Shown piece by piece: positions 11,263 to 21,679 of a DNA stretch of 64,000 nt. Both the position numbers and the translations under genes were made by a program. Each line of letters starts with the position of its first letter. Positions within the stretch are counted from its first letter, which is position 1. Source of the stretch: Shinisaurus crocodilurus (Eukaryota > Chordata > Lepidosauria > Squamata > Shinisauridae); contig CM037877.1 in the NCBI GenBank assembly GCA_021292165.1, positions 304,610,063 to 304,674,062 on the forward strand. Reading direction: 5' to 3'. The notes under the pieces are model-generated. The model worked only from the letters and a program-made list of their open reading frames with translations. It did no database searches and was not told the origin of the DNA.

Positions 11263-12093
11263 CTGCATTCTCTCATGCAGCAGGGATGCATCATCGGAGA
11301 CGGAAACGCTGGTCGACCAGAGAACATAATCGCACAAGCACACTCACAGGAGGAGCGCATACCAACAACACAAGACCCCTCTCCTATGCCAGCAAAACAA
11401 AATGCATGGTCGCCAGAGCGTGCCTTTTGGCTTCTACCACCCTTCAGGTTCCCCCGTATATGATCAATGATGATCAGGTTGTAAGGGAATAGTAGCGCCA
11501 ATGGCATTTTTGAATGCATTGAGGTTCTGTCTGCACTTCCAGAGTTGTCAGTCAGTGTAGGCAAGTGAGGTGCTAGAATGCCGAGACGGCAGGATGGACT
11601 GTGCCATTTCAGATCCTAGGCAGTGGATTCTGGCTTTGGGTACTCCGCCATGTGTAAAAATTCCGGTAGGCAGACAGCTAGCACAGCATGGAGCAAGCTT
11701 CGACCTCAGCTCTTTGCCCGCGGTGCTGGTTTTCTATATGCAAGGTGTTCTTGACGTAGAGAAGCATTCAAAAATGTGGGCAGCCATCTGCTGTCTGAAG
11801 TGACACAGTCTGTCCTTCCACCTCATCACGCAACCACCTCATTCTGCTGCATGTGTAGAACAGGCCCAAGTTTACTATTTTTCACATCTACTTTGAGGAG
11901 CGGATAGGGGTCATTGGGCCAACCACGCTGTTCTGTTCTCCAAAGTGGAGCCACTAGACTCTCTCTCTCTCCTGCATCCATATCTCTAGGGTGTGCCCAG
12001 AGGGAGGCACAGAATGGTCCAATTGATTGATGATTTGCATTTGAATTCCTCCCCTGCTCCAAGGAAAGCTCTAGGTTCTCCACCACCCCCCAT
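11263..12093. other. Upstream flank, no gene recognised
   Basis: Unique-looking sequence around and beyond the CTCF-like site. The open frames at 11076-11564 have no recognisable domain. Confidence 0.4.
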
Positions 12094-12213
12094 CACAATC
12101 CTGAAAGCTAGGTTAGGCTGAGAGGTAGCGACTGGTCAGCAAATGAGCTTCATAGCAGAGCTGGGTTTGAACCCTGTCTCCCCAGTCTGCAGCCAACTAC
12201 TATACAACACTAC
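12094..12213 (-). mobile_element. Sauria-type SINE, partial
   Basis: The text GCTAGGTTAGGCTGAGAGG, CAGCAAATGAGCTTCATAGC and GGGTTTGAACCCTG matches the body and tRNA-like B-box side of the Sauria SINE on the minus strand. The A/T-rich 3' tail is missing. Confidence 0.65.
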
Positions 12214-12250
12214 CTGTTTTGCTGATCCCTAGGATACTTTCTCTTTGTTT

Positions 12251-12252
<2 letters not shown>

Positions 12253-12298
<46 letters not shown>

Positions 12299-12311
12299 AC
12301 ACACACACACA
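12253..12311. repeat. (TC)n-(AC)n microsatellite
   Basis: A long interrupted TC array runs directly into an AC array. Confidence 0.95.
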
Positions 12312-12414
12312 CCTAAATAGAAAACCTAATCAGATTTCCCAGCCACTGTGCAGCTTCTGAATCCCCCCTCCCCACATTACCTGTACACGTCAAATCTTTT
12401 TCAAACCCTTAAGG

Positions 12415-12864
12415 CAGGGGCGCAGAACCTAATCTGGTCCTCCAGTGTTCTCCCAATGGTCACACCCCATTCCCATGCCCCCCTTCCCCCCGCCAACGGC
12501 CAATTGTTGGGCGGTTTCCCAGCTTTTGGAATTCCCCACCCCCGCTATCCTAAGGGCGCGCAACCCTATGCAGGTTTAGAAAGCAAAATGTCTCCCCACC
12601 CCACCCCGCTGGCTGGGGGATGTTGGGAGTTGTAGGACTTTTTTCTGTCTAAACATACATAGGATAGTGCCCTAAAAGGTTGACATGCCTCTCTTAAGGC
12701 TTAGTTCCTCATAGAAAGAGCTTTAAGCTAAAATATGCTGGTATTTTTTGCTCTTCTGGCCTCACTCCCTTTGTCTTTGGCCCTGCCCACCACTGGAAGG
12801 AGGCGCCTGAGAGCTTCTCTGAATTGATCTTGGCCTTTGGGCTGAAAGAGGTTCAACACCCCTG
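12415..12864. mobile_element. hAT-type MITE containing a nested Harbinger-type MITE
   Basis: The ends CAGGGGCGCAGAACCT and (reversed) CAGGGGTGTTGAACCTCTTT match the family at 40188-40565. The flanks CCTTAAGG (12407-12414) and CATTAAGG (12865-12872) form an 8-bp duplication with one mismatch. The element is interrupted at 12554-12672 by a second, unrelated MITE. Confidence 0.8.
12554..12672. mobile_element. Harbinger-type palindromic MITE with TAA duplication
   Basis: The element reads GGGCGCGCAACCCTATGCAGG at one end and CATACATAGGATAGTGCCC at the other, flanked by TAA on both sides (12551-12553, 12673-12675). A 3-bp TWA duplication is the PIF/Harbinger signature. The interior carries TGGGAGTTGTAGGAC, the same core as the 135-bp hAT MITEs. 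Confidence 0.7.
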
Positions 12865-12886
12865 CATTAAGGGCTAGAAACGTGTT

Positions 12887-12912
12887 TTTCTTTCTTTCTT
12901 TCTTTCTTTTTT
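12887..12912. repeat. (CTTT)n microsatellite
   Basis: TTTC tetranucleotide array ending in a T run. Confidence 0.9.
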
Positions 12913-13171
12913 TTTAAAGTTGAGATTCTCAGAATGCTGACTTCTGTGCCCAATACCAAGTTCTGCGCATGCGCAGCGCCACTGCAAAACGCACAGGGCC
13001 CCGGTTGTAAATTATTGTTAATAACAATTGTGTCTTGGTTGTTCACACACTGATGAAGGGAGTTAGCAGCACAAGTGGCCCTTCCCTGAGTTCTTGTTAT
13101 GCCAGCAACAGGCGTGACATTCTAAGGAGTAGCAGTGAGAAGACAGATGCCTGCCCCAAGGCGTTCACCAT

Positions 13172-13359
13172 CTAAAATGAGCTTCCGCCGTGCATTAAAA
13201 ACATGGCTGTTCAGGCGGGAATATGGGGTGGGTTAGGTTTTTAATAAGAATTGTTTTATTGTTTTAATCATTATATTTTATTGTGTTTTTACTGTATTTT
13301 AATTGTACATCGCCCAGGGTGGCCGGGTGACCGGCCAGATGGGCGATTAATAAATATAA

Positions 13360-13394
<35 letters not shown>
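13172..13394 (+). mobile_element. LINE 3' end (L2/CR1-like)
   Basis: The residual reading frame gives a KTWLFRREYG-like end, as in the C-terminus of this LINE group. It is followed by a 3'UTR with CGCCCAGGGTGGCCGGGTG and CAGATGGGCGATTAATAAAT and a long (AATA)n tail. The last 55 bp before the tail recur alone at 24517-24573. Confidence 0.75.
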
Positions 13395-13549
13395 AACCAC
13401 CTTCCCCACCTTGGTGCCTTCCAGATGTCTACAAATCCCATCCCATCCCCTCCTGCCAGCATGGCCCATGACCCAAAATTCCAAGATCCATATTAGGGTA
13501 ATACCTTTCTGCAGACATTCAAATTAGGCTCTGTAGGTCATGTGATGAG

Positions 13550-13650
13550 TTACAGGTTGGGCCTGCAGCTGCCCCTAGGGTAGCCTATGATTTCTGGTTC
13601 CCAGCAATCATAGGGGCACCTGCAACCTGTAACTGTCACATGACCCACAG
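13550..13650. repeat. Local inverted repeat
   Basis: ACAGGTTGGGCCTGCAGCTG-type text at 13551 is mirrored by GGGCACCTGCAACCTGTAACTG at about 13614-13635, with GTCATGTGATGAGTTAC and AACTGTCACATGACCCAC outside. The complementary outer words (GTCATGTGA, TCACATGAC) suggest a small decayed DNA transposon. Confidence 0.45.
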
Positions 13651-13873
13651 TGCCCAATCTGCAGACCCCCTCCTCCCACACTTCATTGCTGGACTCTGAA
13701 TAGGACTGTGACTTCACCAACAAGTCAGTTCCCACCCTCCCAAACCTGCTTTTTGTAACATTTTGCCTGATGAAGAGATCTAGAGTTCTCGAAAAGCTTG
13801 CCTATTCTTTGTGATCTTTCGGGTGGCCTAATAAAGGCATTCCACTAATACGGGTTTTGGCATTCAGTTCAGT

Positions 13874-14040
13874 TACACATATTTATTTATTTCATTTTTA
13901 TACCGCCGCCCAATAGCCGAAGCTCTCTGGGCGGTTTACAACAATTAACAAGACAGTCCCTGCCCGCAGGCTTACAATCTAAAAAGACACGACACACAAG
14001 GAAAAAGGAATGGGGAGGGAATACTTAGTTTGGCATACTT
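13874..14040 (-). mobile_element. LINE 3' tail, reversed
   Basis: It starts TTATTTATTTCATTTTTATAC, then CCGCCCAATAGCCGAAGC and TCTGGGCGGTTTACAAC. On the minus strand this is the common reptile LINE tail ending in AAATAAATAA. The same block recurs at about 28270 and 40810. Confidence 0.7.
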
Positions 14041-14291
14041 AGGCTTAGTTTGGGTGCGGGGTCCAAGCTGGATCATTCCTTGCCTGTTGCCTGCCGGTAG
14101 CAGTGGGGCCTTCCTTGCCTTCTGCTGGACCTGAGCAGTCGAAACATGTTCACTAGCAGGTGTGTGTGTCCCTTTCATACGCACCTGTCACAAATGTCCA
14201 CCCCCTTGCAAAGCACTGCTGTTGTGGGCAGCCGCCTCGGGTCACCCCATGGGAGCTCCAGCCATATGGAGATGCAGGATTGGCCTTAGAC

Positions 14292-14428
14292 CAGCTTTCC
14301 CCAGCCCAGAGCCCTCCAGAGGTTTTGGACTTCAACTCCCATCAGCCCCAGCCTTCGTGGGCAACAGTCAGGCATGCTGGGAGTTGCAGTTCAAAACATC
14401 TGCAATGGCACCAGGTTTGGGAAGGCTG
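14292..14428. mobile_element. Palindromic hAT-type MITE
   Basis: The ends CAGCTTTCCCCAGCC and GGTTTGGGAAGGCTG are inverted repeats. The flanks CCTTAGAC (14284-14291) and CCTTAGGA (14429-14436) share six of eight bases. The arms carry CTTCAACTCCCATCAGCCCC and GCATGCTGGGAGTTGCAG. Confidence 0.75.
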
Positions 14429-15006
14429 CCTTAGGATGCTGCGGTGCCTGACGCAGGGCATCCAGACGCCACACTCGGCTGACAGCTGGGCATGCCATCA
14501 TTAAGGCTGAAAGCCTAGAACAGATGTCTGAGCCATCAGATCGCTCGGAACATCTGCCTCTCTGGAGCTGCCAGGTGTGTGCGACAGATATTAAGGCATC
14601 CCCAGATAGGGACAGAAAACTTTGACAAATGCCTAGAAAACTGTCCCTCCCTAGCCGCATACTCAAAGCCATTTAGCCCGGATTAGTCATACCCCAATGC
14701 GCATTAAACAATCGGGTTCCTGAAAGAGGGGGTGCTTCCAGGTGAGCCTTTTATTATGCAATCGGCCTTCTTCAAACACAGAATTTTAGGGAGGCTCAGA
14801 CGACAACGTCTTCCATTGTAACCCTCCTGTGTTTTCCCGCCACTTACATCTTCCATCGTTTTTTTCTTAGCCCCAAAATTTGATTGGTAGCGCTAGGAGC
14901 TGTCTTGCCTGGAAGCACCCAGAATGAAAGGAGTGGGTCTCTCCACCCCGCACCCCCCCCCCACTGCATGCTTACACTTGAAGTGGAGATTCTGCTCTGT
15001 GTTAGG

Positions 15007-15133
15007 GAGGGATCCTATGCAAGTTTAGACAGACAAAAGGCCTACAGTTCCCAGCATGCCCCAGCCATGGGGCATGCTGGCTGGGGCATGCTGGGAACTG
15101 TAGGCCTTTTGTCTGTCTAAACTTGCATAGGAT
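15007..15133. mobile_element. Harbinger-type palindromic MITE with TTA duplication
   Basis: It is a nearly perfect palindrome. ATCCTATGCAAGTTTAGACAG and CAGTTCCCAGCATGCCCCAG on one arm mirror CATGCTGGGAACTGTAGGC and TAAACTTGCATAGGATTGC on the other. TTA flanks both ends (GTGTTA before, ACCTTAAGG after), which fits PIF/Harbinger transposition. Confidence 0.75.
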
Positions 15134-15144
15134 TGCACCTTAAG

Positions 15145-15224
15145 GATGCAGCATGGCTGGCTGGGGCATGCTGAGAGTTGTAGGACTTTTGTCTGTCTAA
15201 ACATGCATAGGATTGCACCCTTAA
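15145..15224. mobile_element. Extra arm of the same palindromic MITE
   Basis: The text GGCATGCTGAGAGTTGTAGG, then CTTTTGTCTGTCTAAACATGC and ATAGGATTGCACCC, followed by TTA, is a third arm immediately after the palindrome at 15007-15133. It could be a truncated second copy or a rearranged tandem. Confidence 0.6.
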
Positions 15225-15379
15225 TCACTTTAAATATGGTGCCTCGCGCACAAAATCACACTCCTCATACATGCTAATAATTAATCTGGAGCAGCTACTG
15301 GGCACATCATTTGGATCACAGCCTGACATGATGGGTTATATCCAGTGTTATTCCTCCCTAGAGTAAACCCATTGAAAAG

Positions 15380-15720
15380 ATTTACTGATTTATTAGCAAT
15401 ACTTGTATATCAATCACTTCTCATTTCAAACAAATCCCAAAGCAATTTACGAAAGAATAAAAATGAAACAAAACAAACAAAAAGTACATACATATGCACA
15501 AAATAATATCATGAGGCCGGTACAAAGGTAGCTCATGGCTGGGGGGAAGCCACAGCAAGCATGGGTTTTCAATAAATGCCTAAAAGATGCCAGCATTGAG
15601 GCCTGACGCACCTCAGAGAGATCATTCCACAGGGTGGTTGCCACTGTCTCTGTGTCGCCACCAAGTGGAAATCTGCAGGCAGCGGCACAGAGAACAGGTA
15701 CTCCTCTGAACGGGACTTAA
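15380..15720 (-). mobile_element. LINE 3'-region fragment, reversed
   Basis: TATATCAATCACTTCTC and AAATCCCAAAGCAATTTACG, then ATGCCTAAAAGATGCCAGC and AGAGATCATTCCACAGGGTGG, match the minus-strand LINE 3' pattern also present at 28265-28790 and 33570-34260. Confidence 0.6.
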
Positions 15721-15868
15721 GTTAGAGTAACATTGGATACAACCGGATGAATCGTTCTGTTCTGGTATTTTTCAAACTTGTTGCAACCTGTAGGCACCTT
15801 TTCCTCATCGACTTGTCTTCCCGAGGAAGCGCATTGCAGAGGATGCTGTGTCCTAGAATGGCCTTCTA

Positions 15869-15966
15869 AAGATGTGTCAGACTACAACTTTCATCATCCA
15901 CAGCCATGCTGGCTGGGGATGGTGGAAACTGTAGTCCAACATGCCTGGAGGGTGCCAGGTTGGACA
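15869..15966. mobile_element. Palindromic MITE fragment
   Basis: CAGACTACAACTTTCATCATCC pairs with GGGGATGGTGGAAACTGTAGTC, and CATGCCTGGAGGGTGCCAGG follows. This is the hAT palindrome layout with eroded ends. Confidence 0.6.
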
Positions 15967-16763
15967 GTCCACTCCAGCTCACGTGGGACACTCACACAAG
16001 CTCTGTTGGTCAGAATTGCCTTGTGCAAACTGAGCATGTGACTTGACGCACCCGAAAGCTTTCTTGCTGCGACTGCACATTGCAAGTGAACCTTGGTAGC
16101 AAGGTGGGCAAGCAGTCCTTCTGGGAAGCCGGTCTGCCATTGATGTCCCAAGGAAGGAATTCCCCAATAAGTTTCAGATGGACATCCAAGGTTCCTCCCG
16201 AAAGCACAGATTCAGCACTTCTACTCTTACATGCACATACAATGAAAATGGCGAACGACTGGCAAAAGTCTAGACCTGTTTTGCTAGCCCACACTTGTGG
16301 GTGAAGTGGAGATTGAAATCAACATGAGGGATTGAGAGTACAGAACCAGTGCAGCATGCAAAAGGTGACACCCTTGTGCTCTGCATTGATCCATCCGGAG
16401 AGACTACCACACTACTCTGGTGCCACATTTGCCACTCTAAATGGGTTGGGAATTGGGATTGTTCCCATAAGCACATGTTGAATGAGCAGACCATTCCCTC
16501 TCCCCGTTTCTATCACTCTGTAACCAACTTGATTGTGAGCAACAAAAAAAGATGTTAAAGGGGGGGCAAACAACCCAGAGTTGTATAATGCAGCCTTGTG
16601 TTTAAGCACTTGCCTTGCTGCCACAGGCGACCACAAATTGCATACTGGGGAATGAGCAGGCTTGTAATTTTTGTAGGCTTATTTACAAGGCTGCTGTAAC
16701 ACCTGAAAGGTTTACAAGGCTGCGTAACACCTGAAAGACTAACACATTTACTTCCGTGTAAAC

Positions 16764-16829
16764 CAGCCTTCCCCAACCAGCTGGGTTGTAGTCCAAAACC
16801 TCTGGAGGGCCCCCAGTTGAGGAAGGCTA
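16764..16829. mobile_element. Internally deleted palindromic MITE
   Basis: It starts CAGCCTTCCCCAACC and ends GAGGAAGGCTAG, with TTGTAGTCCAAAACCTCTGG between. Most of the left arm is missing. Confidence 0.55.
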
Positions 16830-16831
16830 GC

Positions 16832-17200
16832 ATAAGCTTTCATGGACTGGAGTCCATTTCTTCACTCTGGACCTTATTAAAGGGGAAGTAATCTCTCTGC
16901 ATTTTTAAAAGAAAAATATTTATATATGATACTTACACCCCACTTCTTCATGGTGGGGTTCCAAGTGGTCTCACACCCATGTTCCTGACTGGGTGCTTCG
17001 CTTCAGTGGTACTGCAGCCTCAGGTGCTCCTGGCCCATCCTTCTCCCTCCCTTGGAAAGTAAATCTGCCTTAAGCAATCCCGAGTGAGTTCCCCCAAGAA
17101 GCAGCAAGGCACGCCAGGAGGATTAATGTCCAGCCCAGGCAGTGGGAACTTCTGCAGGTGGCGCCTGACGCCATAGAAACAAACAAACCCTTGCCTCTTG
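16832..17200. other. Distal promoter flank, no repeat seen
   Basis: Sequence leading into the STX1B promoter. I see no exon or mobile element; a short A/T-rich patch lies at 16905-16930. Confidence 0.4.
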
Positions 17201-17628
17201 ATTCCCCCTTCTCTGTGGCAGACTACAACTCCCATGGCCCCTTGGGTGGGTAGGTGGGTGGGGGTGCAGCGAGCATGCCCAGCCTCTGCTTCCCCCTCCC
17301 CTCCCCTCCCCTCCCTGCCTCTCTCTCTTTCTCTCTCTCTCCTGCGTCCTCCCACCCTGCTCTGCTGCATCAGCACCAGCCTCTCTCCATCCTTCGAGCA
17401 TCTTTCTCCTCCCAGCTTGGCTGAGCAGGGAAGCTCAGTTTATCCATTACTGCAATTGCCCAGTAACCTCCCTCTTTCCCCCCCCTCCCCTCCACCCCAG
17501 CCTTCTCCTCCACCCCAAAGAAGAGGGGGGGTGTCCTCGCCAGCCACCGTGTCTGTCTGCTGAGCCACAGGGAGGGTGGGGGAGAGAAAACCCGCCGAGG
17601 ACTCGCAGCAGCCTCACGAGGAAGCGCA
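17201..17628 (+). promoter_or_regulatory. STX1B: STX1B proximal promoter and 5'UTR region
   Basis: The 430 bp before the STX1B start codon is C/T-rich, with a run of CCCCTCCC units (about 17291-17317, Sp1/MAZ-like), a TC-rich tract, and no TATA box that I can see. The word ACTACAACTCCCATGGCCCC at 17222-17241 is a ZNF143/THAP11-like site, close to the cores of the MITEs elsewhere but here without a palindromic partner. No ATG occurs between about 17280 and the start codon, so a transcript starting in this interval has no upstream ORF. The transcription start site cannot be fixed from sequence alone. Confidence 0.6.
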
Positions 17629-17658
17629 ATGAAGGATCGCACCCAGGAGTTGAGAAGT
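17629..17658 (+). CDS. STX1B: Syntaxin-1B, coding exon 1
   Basis: Syntaxin-1B is the neuronal plasma-membrane t-SNARE that pairs with SNAP-25 and VAMP2 to drive synaptic vesicle fusion and is held by Munc18-1. This exon encodes MKDRTQELRS, the N-peptide that contacts Munc18-1 in syntaxin-1. It ends exactly on a codon and is followed by GTAAGA, a good splice donor. The start has a purine at -3 (GCGCAATGA). The 30-nt coding length and phase-0 end match known vertebrate syntaxin-1 genes, where the next exon begins with AKDSD, as found at 58428. STX1A shares this N-peptide closely; the B assignment comes from exon 2. I am very confident of syntaxin-1 and confident of 1B. Confidence 0.93.
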
Positions 17659-18699
17659 GTAAGATGCAATTTCTTTATTTCTCCCACCCACCCCTCAATT
17701 TAATGCCAATCTCGTCTCCCCACCCCCACCCCGACCCCGCAGAAGAGATGGAGGTGGGGAGCTTAGCAATACCCTTCCAAGGTGTTTCTTCTATGTCCCC
17801 CCCCCCAGTCCCCATTGCATAAAAATAACCCTTTTATCGAATCATCACTAGTAGTCAAGGATTTGGTGGTGGGGGAAAAACACTGTTTATCTCAATTCTG
17901 ACCGTGGGGGACGTGGCGTGGCGTGGCGGGGGGGGACGGACGCGATCGGATAATTTAGGGGGGGGGAGAAGGGGCTTTGACTGCAGGGGTAAAGTCTCAA
18001 TGGGATCTGTAGATCAGGATGTCTCCGATTTCCAAGATGGGGGAGGGGAGGACCTGGCTTGGGGGGGGGGGCGGCGGGCTGCTCTCTCGGTAGCCAAGGA
18101 AAGGCAGCTGGTTGCATTTCCAGAAGGGTGGAATCTCTCCAGAGATGAATGTTGTATCCATGGAACTGAGTGTGGGGGGAGTGGGAAGGCTTTTAGTTGG
18201 CCTTTCCAATGCCCCAGAAGGATGGGGGGGCGGCCGGGGGGGCGGCGGCGGCAAGATTGGAGGAATAGATGTGTTAAGGCAGATTTGGTGTCTTGAGGAG
18301 CAAGAGGGCTGAAATCTCTAATTCTCCCGCAGCCAATGTATGTCTGTAGAAATGTGTGTGGCTTTGGGGGGTGGGGGTGGGAAACCACAGTTAATTTTTA
18401 TAGGTCATCCATTCCCTCCCCTCCCCAAGGAAGGAGGGGGGGTGTTGGAGAGAAAGGAAAAACCCCGTAAAGCGTCAAATATTTCAGGAAGTGTGTGAGT
18501 TGAGGTGGGGGGGAGGAGGCGGGGGGAGGAACTTTCTCCCTCCCCCCCCTCCTTCCATCAGCTTGTTGGGAGAAGGGTTGATACATTCTCTCCCCTCCCT
18601 CTTCTTTTGGGGGATGGCTGAAGGTTGAGTCCAATTGGATGTGATAGGTTCTGTCTCAAGGGGAGAGGCTTTGGGGGCCAAAAAAGGCAGGGGGGGGGT

Positions 18700-18775
18700 T
18701 AGTGTTAATTATCCCAGTGTGTTAATGTCATTTCCTGATTAGCATGGGGTGATCGCTCATTGATATGTTACAGAG
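18700..18775 (+). promoter_or_regulatory. AT-rich island with homeodomain-like words
   Basis: Within the G-rich block, GTGTTAATTATCCCAGTG, GTTAATGTCATTTCC and TGATTAGCATGG cluster in 75 bp. The TTAATTA and GATTAGC words and the sharp change in composition suggest a transcription-factor cluster. Function is inferred only. Confidence 0.3.
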
Positions 18776-19354
18776 AGGTCTAAGGGGAGGAGGCCATTGA
18801 AATAGTTTCCAGTGTGCCTGTCTCTCACTACCGCCACCCTTTTCCTGGTTTGCTGAGAGGGGATGCGATCCTCATTTCCATTTAAGCCTGGAGACACGCG
18901 CGGCAAATCTTTGGCTCTCTCTTTCTCCCCGCCCCACCCCACCCCCAGTCTGCCCTCCCCAAGGGAATGGAGTCATTCATATAAAATGTTTGCAGCCTGT
19001 TTGTAAAGCAGGAGAAATGGGGGGAGGGGGAGGGGGAGCAGAAGAGGCCTCCTGTGATCGTGGTAGGGAAAGTGGGGCGGCCAGATACGCTGTCTCAGAA
19101 CCATCTCATGTCTTGTAGATCTCAAGTTGGGGTTGTCTAGTGATCTGGGGAAAATAAAACAAAGATGTTTGCCAAACCCACGACAACAGCCAAATCAAAA
19201 TCACATCCGACTCACACAACCACCTTCCCCCCCCCCCCCCAAATGAGATATTTTGGACAGCCTCAGCTGTTACGTGTTCTGGTCTCTTCCTTCCGTTTCA
19301 ACTTGCGTGCGTGTTTTCCATGCAGTTTCAGTGTCTTTTGTGTGAATATGAAGA

Positions 19355-19355
19355 G

Positions 19356-19399
<44 letters not shown>
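19355..19399. repeat. (TG)n-(AG)n microsatellite
   Basis: A TG dinucleotide array passes directly into an AG array. Confidence 0.95.
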
Positions 19400-19909
19400 A
19401 TTTACTATGTGTGTTTGTGTTTAAGGGAAATAATTTGTGTTGCATATTCATTTCTCTGCGTTGCTTCAACATTGACTCTTCTCCAACAGAATGACAATAT
19501 TTTTTGCAGGGGTGGGAGTTGGGTGTGTACAGCCTTCCCTCCTGGTACCCTCTCTTCCAAATGGCCGGGTGTGTGTGTTGTGTTTGTGTGAACATCACTG
19601 CCCAGAGACTGAGAAAGAAAGAAAGACAACCACCCTGCAAAACAATTTAATTGCAACTCTCGTGAAATAATGCAGTGACCTTTCCTAGGGTTGGTAGAAT
19701 CCCCCCCCATTCCCCCCCCTTGAGTTTGTGCCTTTCTCATCAGAGTGGAGGAGAGACAGCAAAAGAGAGAAAGAGAGGGGGGGGTAATAATCACCATTCC
19801 ACATGCTTCCGTCTGCAGAGACAACAGAATTGAGCTATTTCTCCCCAGTTTCTTTTTTAAAACGGGGGGGGGGATTTAGGGCAGATGCAGTGACAATAAA
19901 GGAATCCTG

Positions 19910-19913
<4 letters not shown>

Positions 19914-19940
<27 letters not shown>

Positions 19941-19942
19941 CA
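19914..19942. repeat. (TG)n microsatellite
   Basis: TG-rich array with a single interruption in the G-rich intron block. Confidence 0.9.
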
Positions 19943-20345
19943 CGCGCCGGCTCCTCCCCTCTCCTTTCCCCCTCCCCTTTATTCTGCATGGATAAGAAAC
20001 AGACAGAAAATTGTTGATCTGCATGCGGACTCCAGTTCTGGGAATATCTTTAGTGAATGCTTATATGGGGTGATGGTGGCGTGCTCCACTTCAGAGCTGC
20101 TGAAGGCATATTTAAAAAAAATAATAACAATAACTTCTCTCTCTCCCCCTCCCTACACATTTTTTATTTTTATTTTTTTAAATCTGCTCTTTGCCAGCGG
20201 GCAGAGAATGGGGTTTCAGGCATTCCTGTCTATCCTTCTGGCCGGGCAAGAGAAAATGGCATTTGCTTTATCGTTGGCGCATTGTGCGTTGGGGGGGGGG
20301 GGGTTATGATGGAGGAGACGGTTTTGCTGCAGGAGCCAAAGGCTT

Positions 20346-20370
20346 CTCTCTCTCTCTCTCTCTCTCTCTT
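20346..20370. repeat. (TC)n microsatellite
   Basis: TC dinucleotide array, followed by a C run near 20387. Confidence 0.9.
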
Positions 20371-20907
20371 CTGTCTCCCTTACCGCCCCCCCCCCCAAAA
20401 AAAACCTCTGTGTAGATGGTGTTGGTAGCTGAATGCATTAGAAGAGAAGGCTTGCGCAAACACATAGAGAGAGAGATGTGGGGTGGGGGAGGAGGAACAG
20501 TTATAAAAGCATGTGTGTTGGCAGAAGGGAGGGGGCTGCTCACACACCAAATGGGGTGGCGGTCAGTCTGGTGGCGGGGGGGGGGGGGAGGAACCCTTGC
20601 ACCCCTCAGGCAGCCTGGGTGTGTGTGCTTGCAAAATCCTGCGGTCTTGAGCCCGGGCCGCTAAACCCACAGAAGTAGAGGGAAGATCCCTTTGCAAATC
20701 TGGTGCACCGGGGTGGGGGTGCGGGGTGGGGAACACGGGCCCCTCGCTCGCAAGCCCGGTTTTGTTTATCTCCTCTTTGCCACTGCAGCCCACCCAGGCT
20801 CCAGCAGGGGAGCAAAGTCGTAACAAAGCGCGATCAAATTGATAAATCTTAACCGGTACTCAATCTCTTCCCTCCCCTACGCTACCACAGCCAATAAAAA
20901 CCAACGG

Positions 20908-20932
20908 AGATTGTTTGTTTGTTTGTTTGTTT
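20908..20932. repeat. (GTTT)n microsatellite
   Basis: Six tandem GTTT units. Confidence 0.9.
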
Positions 20933-21302
20933 ATAAAAGGAGGGGAAGAGGAAGAGGAAGGGGTCTTTTTAGTGCTTCTGTAAAGATGCTCAAGTTCAGG
21001 CTTTGGAGAGTCACCGAGGAAAGGGGAGTTCCACAGTTGTGGGGCGGGCAGGCACAAGTCCATTGCGGCGGCTTACCGCGGGATGGATTGCGATGGACGA
21101 GAGAACTGATAGTAGTTTTGGTGAAGGAATGGACTGCCCCACAAAAGAAGAGAGCTGCTCTGCATTTGGTTGCCCGGAGACTCATAAAACAGACGCCACA
21201 TGTGGCTTCGTGGATTCTCGCTCTTTATTAAGTGTCGGCTGTATTCGAGGAGCAATCTGGAGCGCACCCAGAGGGCTGGCCGTGCGCATTAAATGGATGC
21301 AG

Positions 21303-21339
21303 CGGGGGGGGGGGGGGGGGAGAGAGAGAGAGAGAGAGG
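21303..21339. repeat. G-run followed by (AG)n
   Basis: About 18 consecutive G residues run into an AG array. Confidence 0.9.
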
Positions 21340-21679
21340 TTCAGAGACTGAAATGTGAGGAGGGAGGCTGAAGTGGGGGAGAATCAGGTGGCAGGTGGAG
21401 CAGCAGGTAAGCTGAGATTTTGTTGGAAGGTCTTGAGGAGAGGGACGGAGAAGTCAAGAGGGACGGGAGCTTGTTCTGGAGCAGGGCAGAATGCTCAGCA
21501 AAGACAGCGGGGCTCAGAGACTGCGGAAGGAAATGTACAGAATTGAGAAAGGATGTGAAGGGGCATAAGGAGAAAGACTGGCCGAGGAAGTAGAGTCCGT
21601 CTGAATGCGTGATTTATTTTTCTTTTATTCGATTAGCGTATACCCCCCCCTCCTTTTCTTTACTAATCATAAACTCAAA

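Larger units (their letters stand above)
17880..21400 (+). other. G-rich, repeat-poor 5' part of intron 1
   Basis: The + strand carries many long G runs (for example at 17929-17936, 18061-18071, 18224-18241, 20290-20302, 20573-20588, 21303-21320), purine tracts and microsatellites. I recognise no SINE, LINE or MITE in 3.5 kb, in contrast to the rest of the intron. G-clusters on the non-template strand just downstream of a promoter are the arrangement that favours G-quadruplexes and R-loops. No exon is apparent; the proline- and glycine-rich open frames are products of base composition. Confidence 0.6.

Noticed and set aside
1..17200. Search for STX4 or another neighbour upstream of STX1B
   Set aside because: In mammals STX4 lies close to STX1B, but I found no exon with syntaxin-4 wording on either strand in this flank. 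Absence is by eye only and not proof.
17198..17563. Ser/Pro-rich frame before STX1B exon 1
   Set aside because: It is the C/T-rich promoter and 5'UTR read in a frame other than that of exon 1. It does not continue into the gene.
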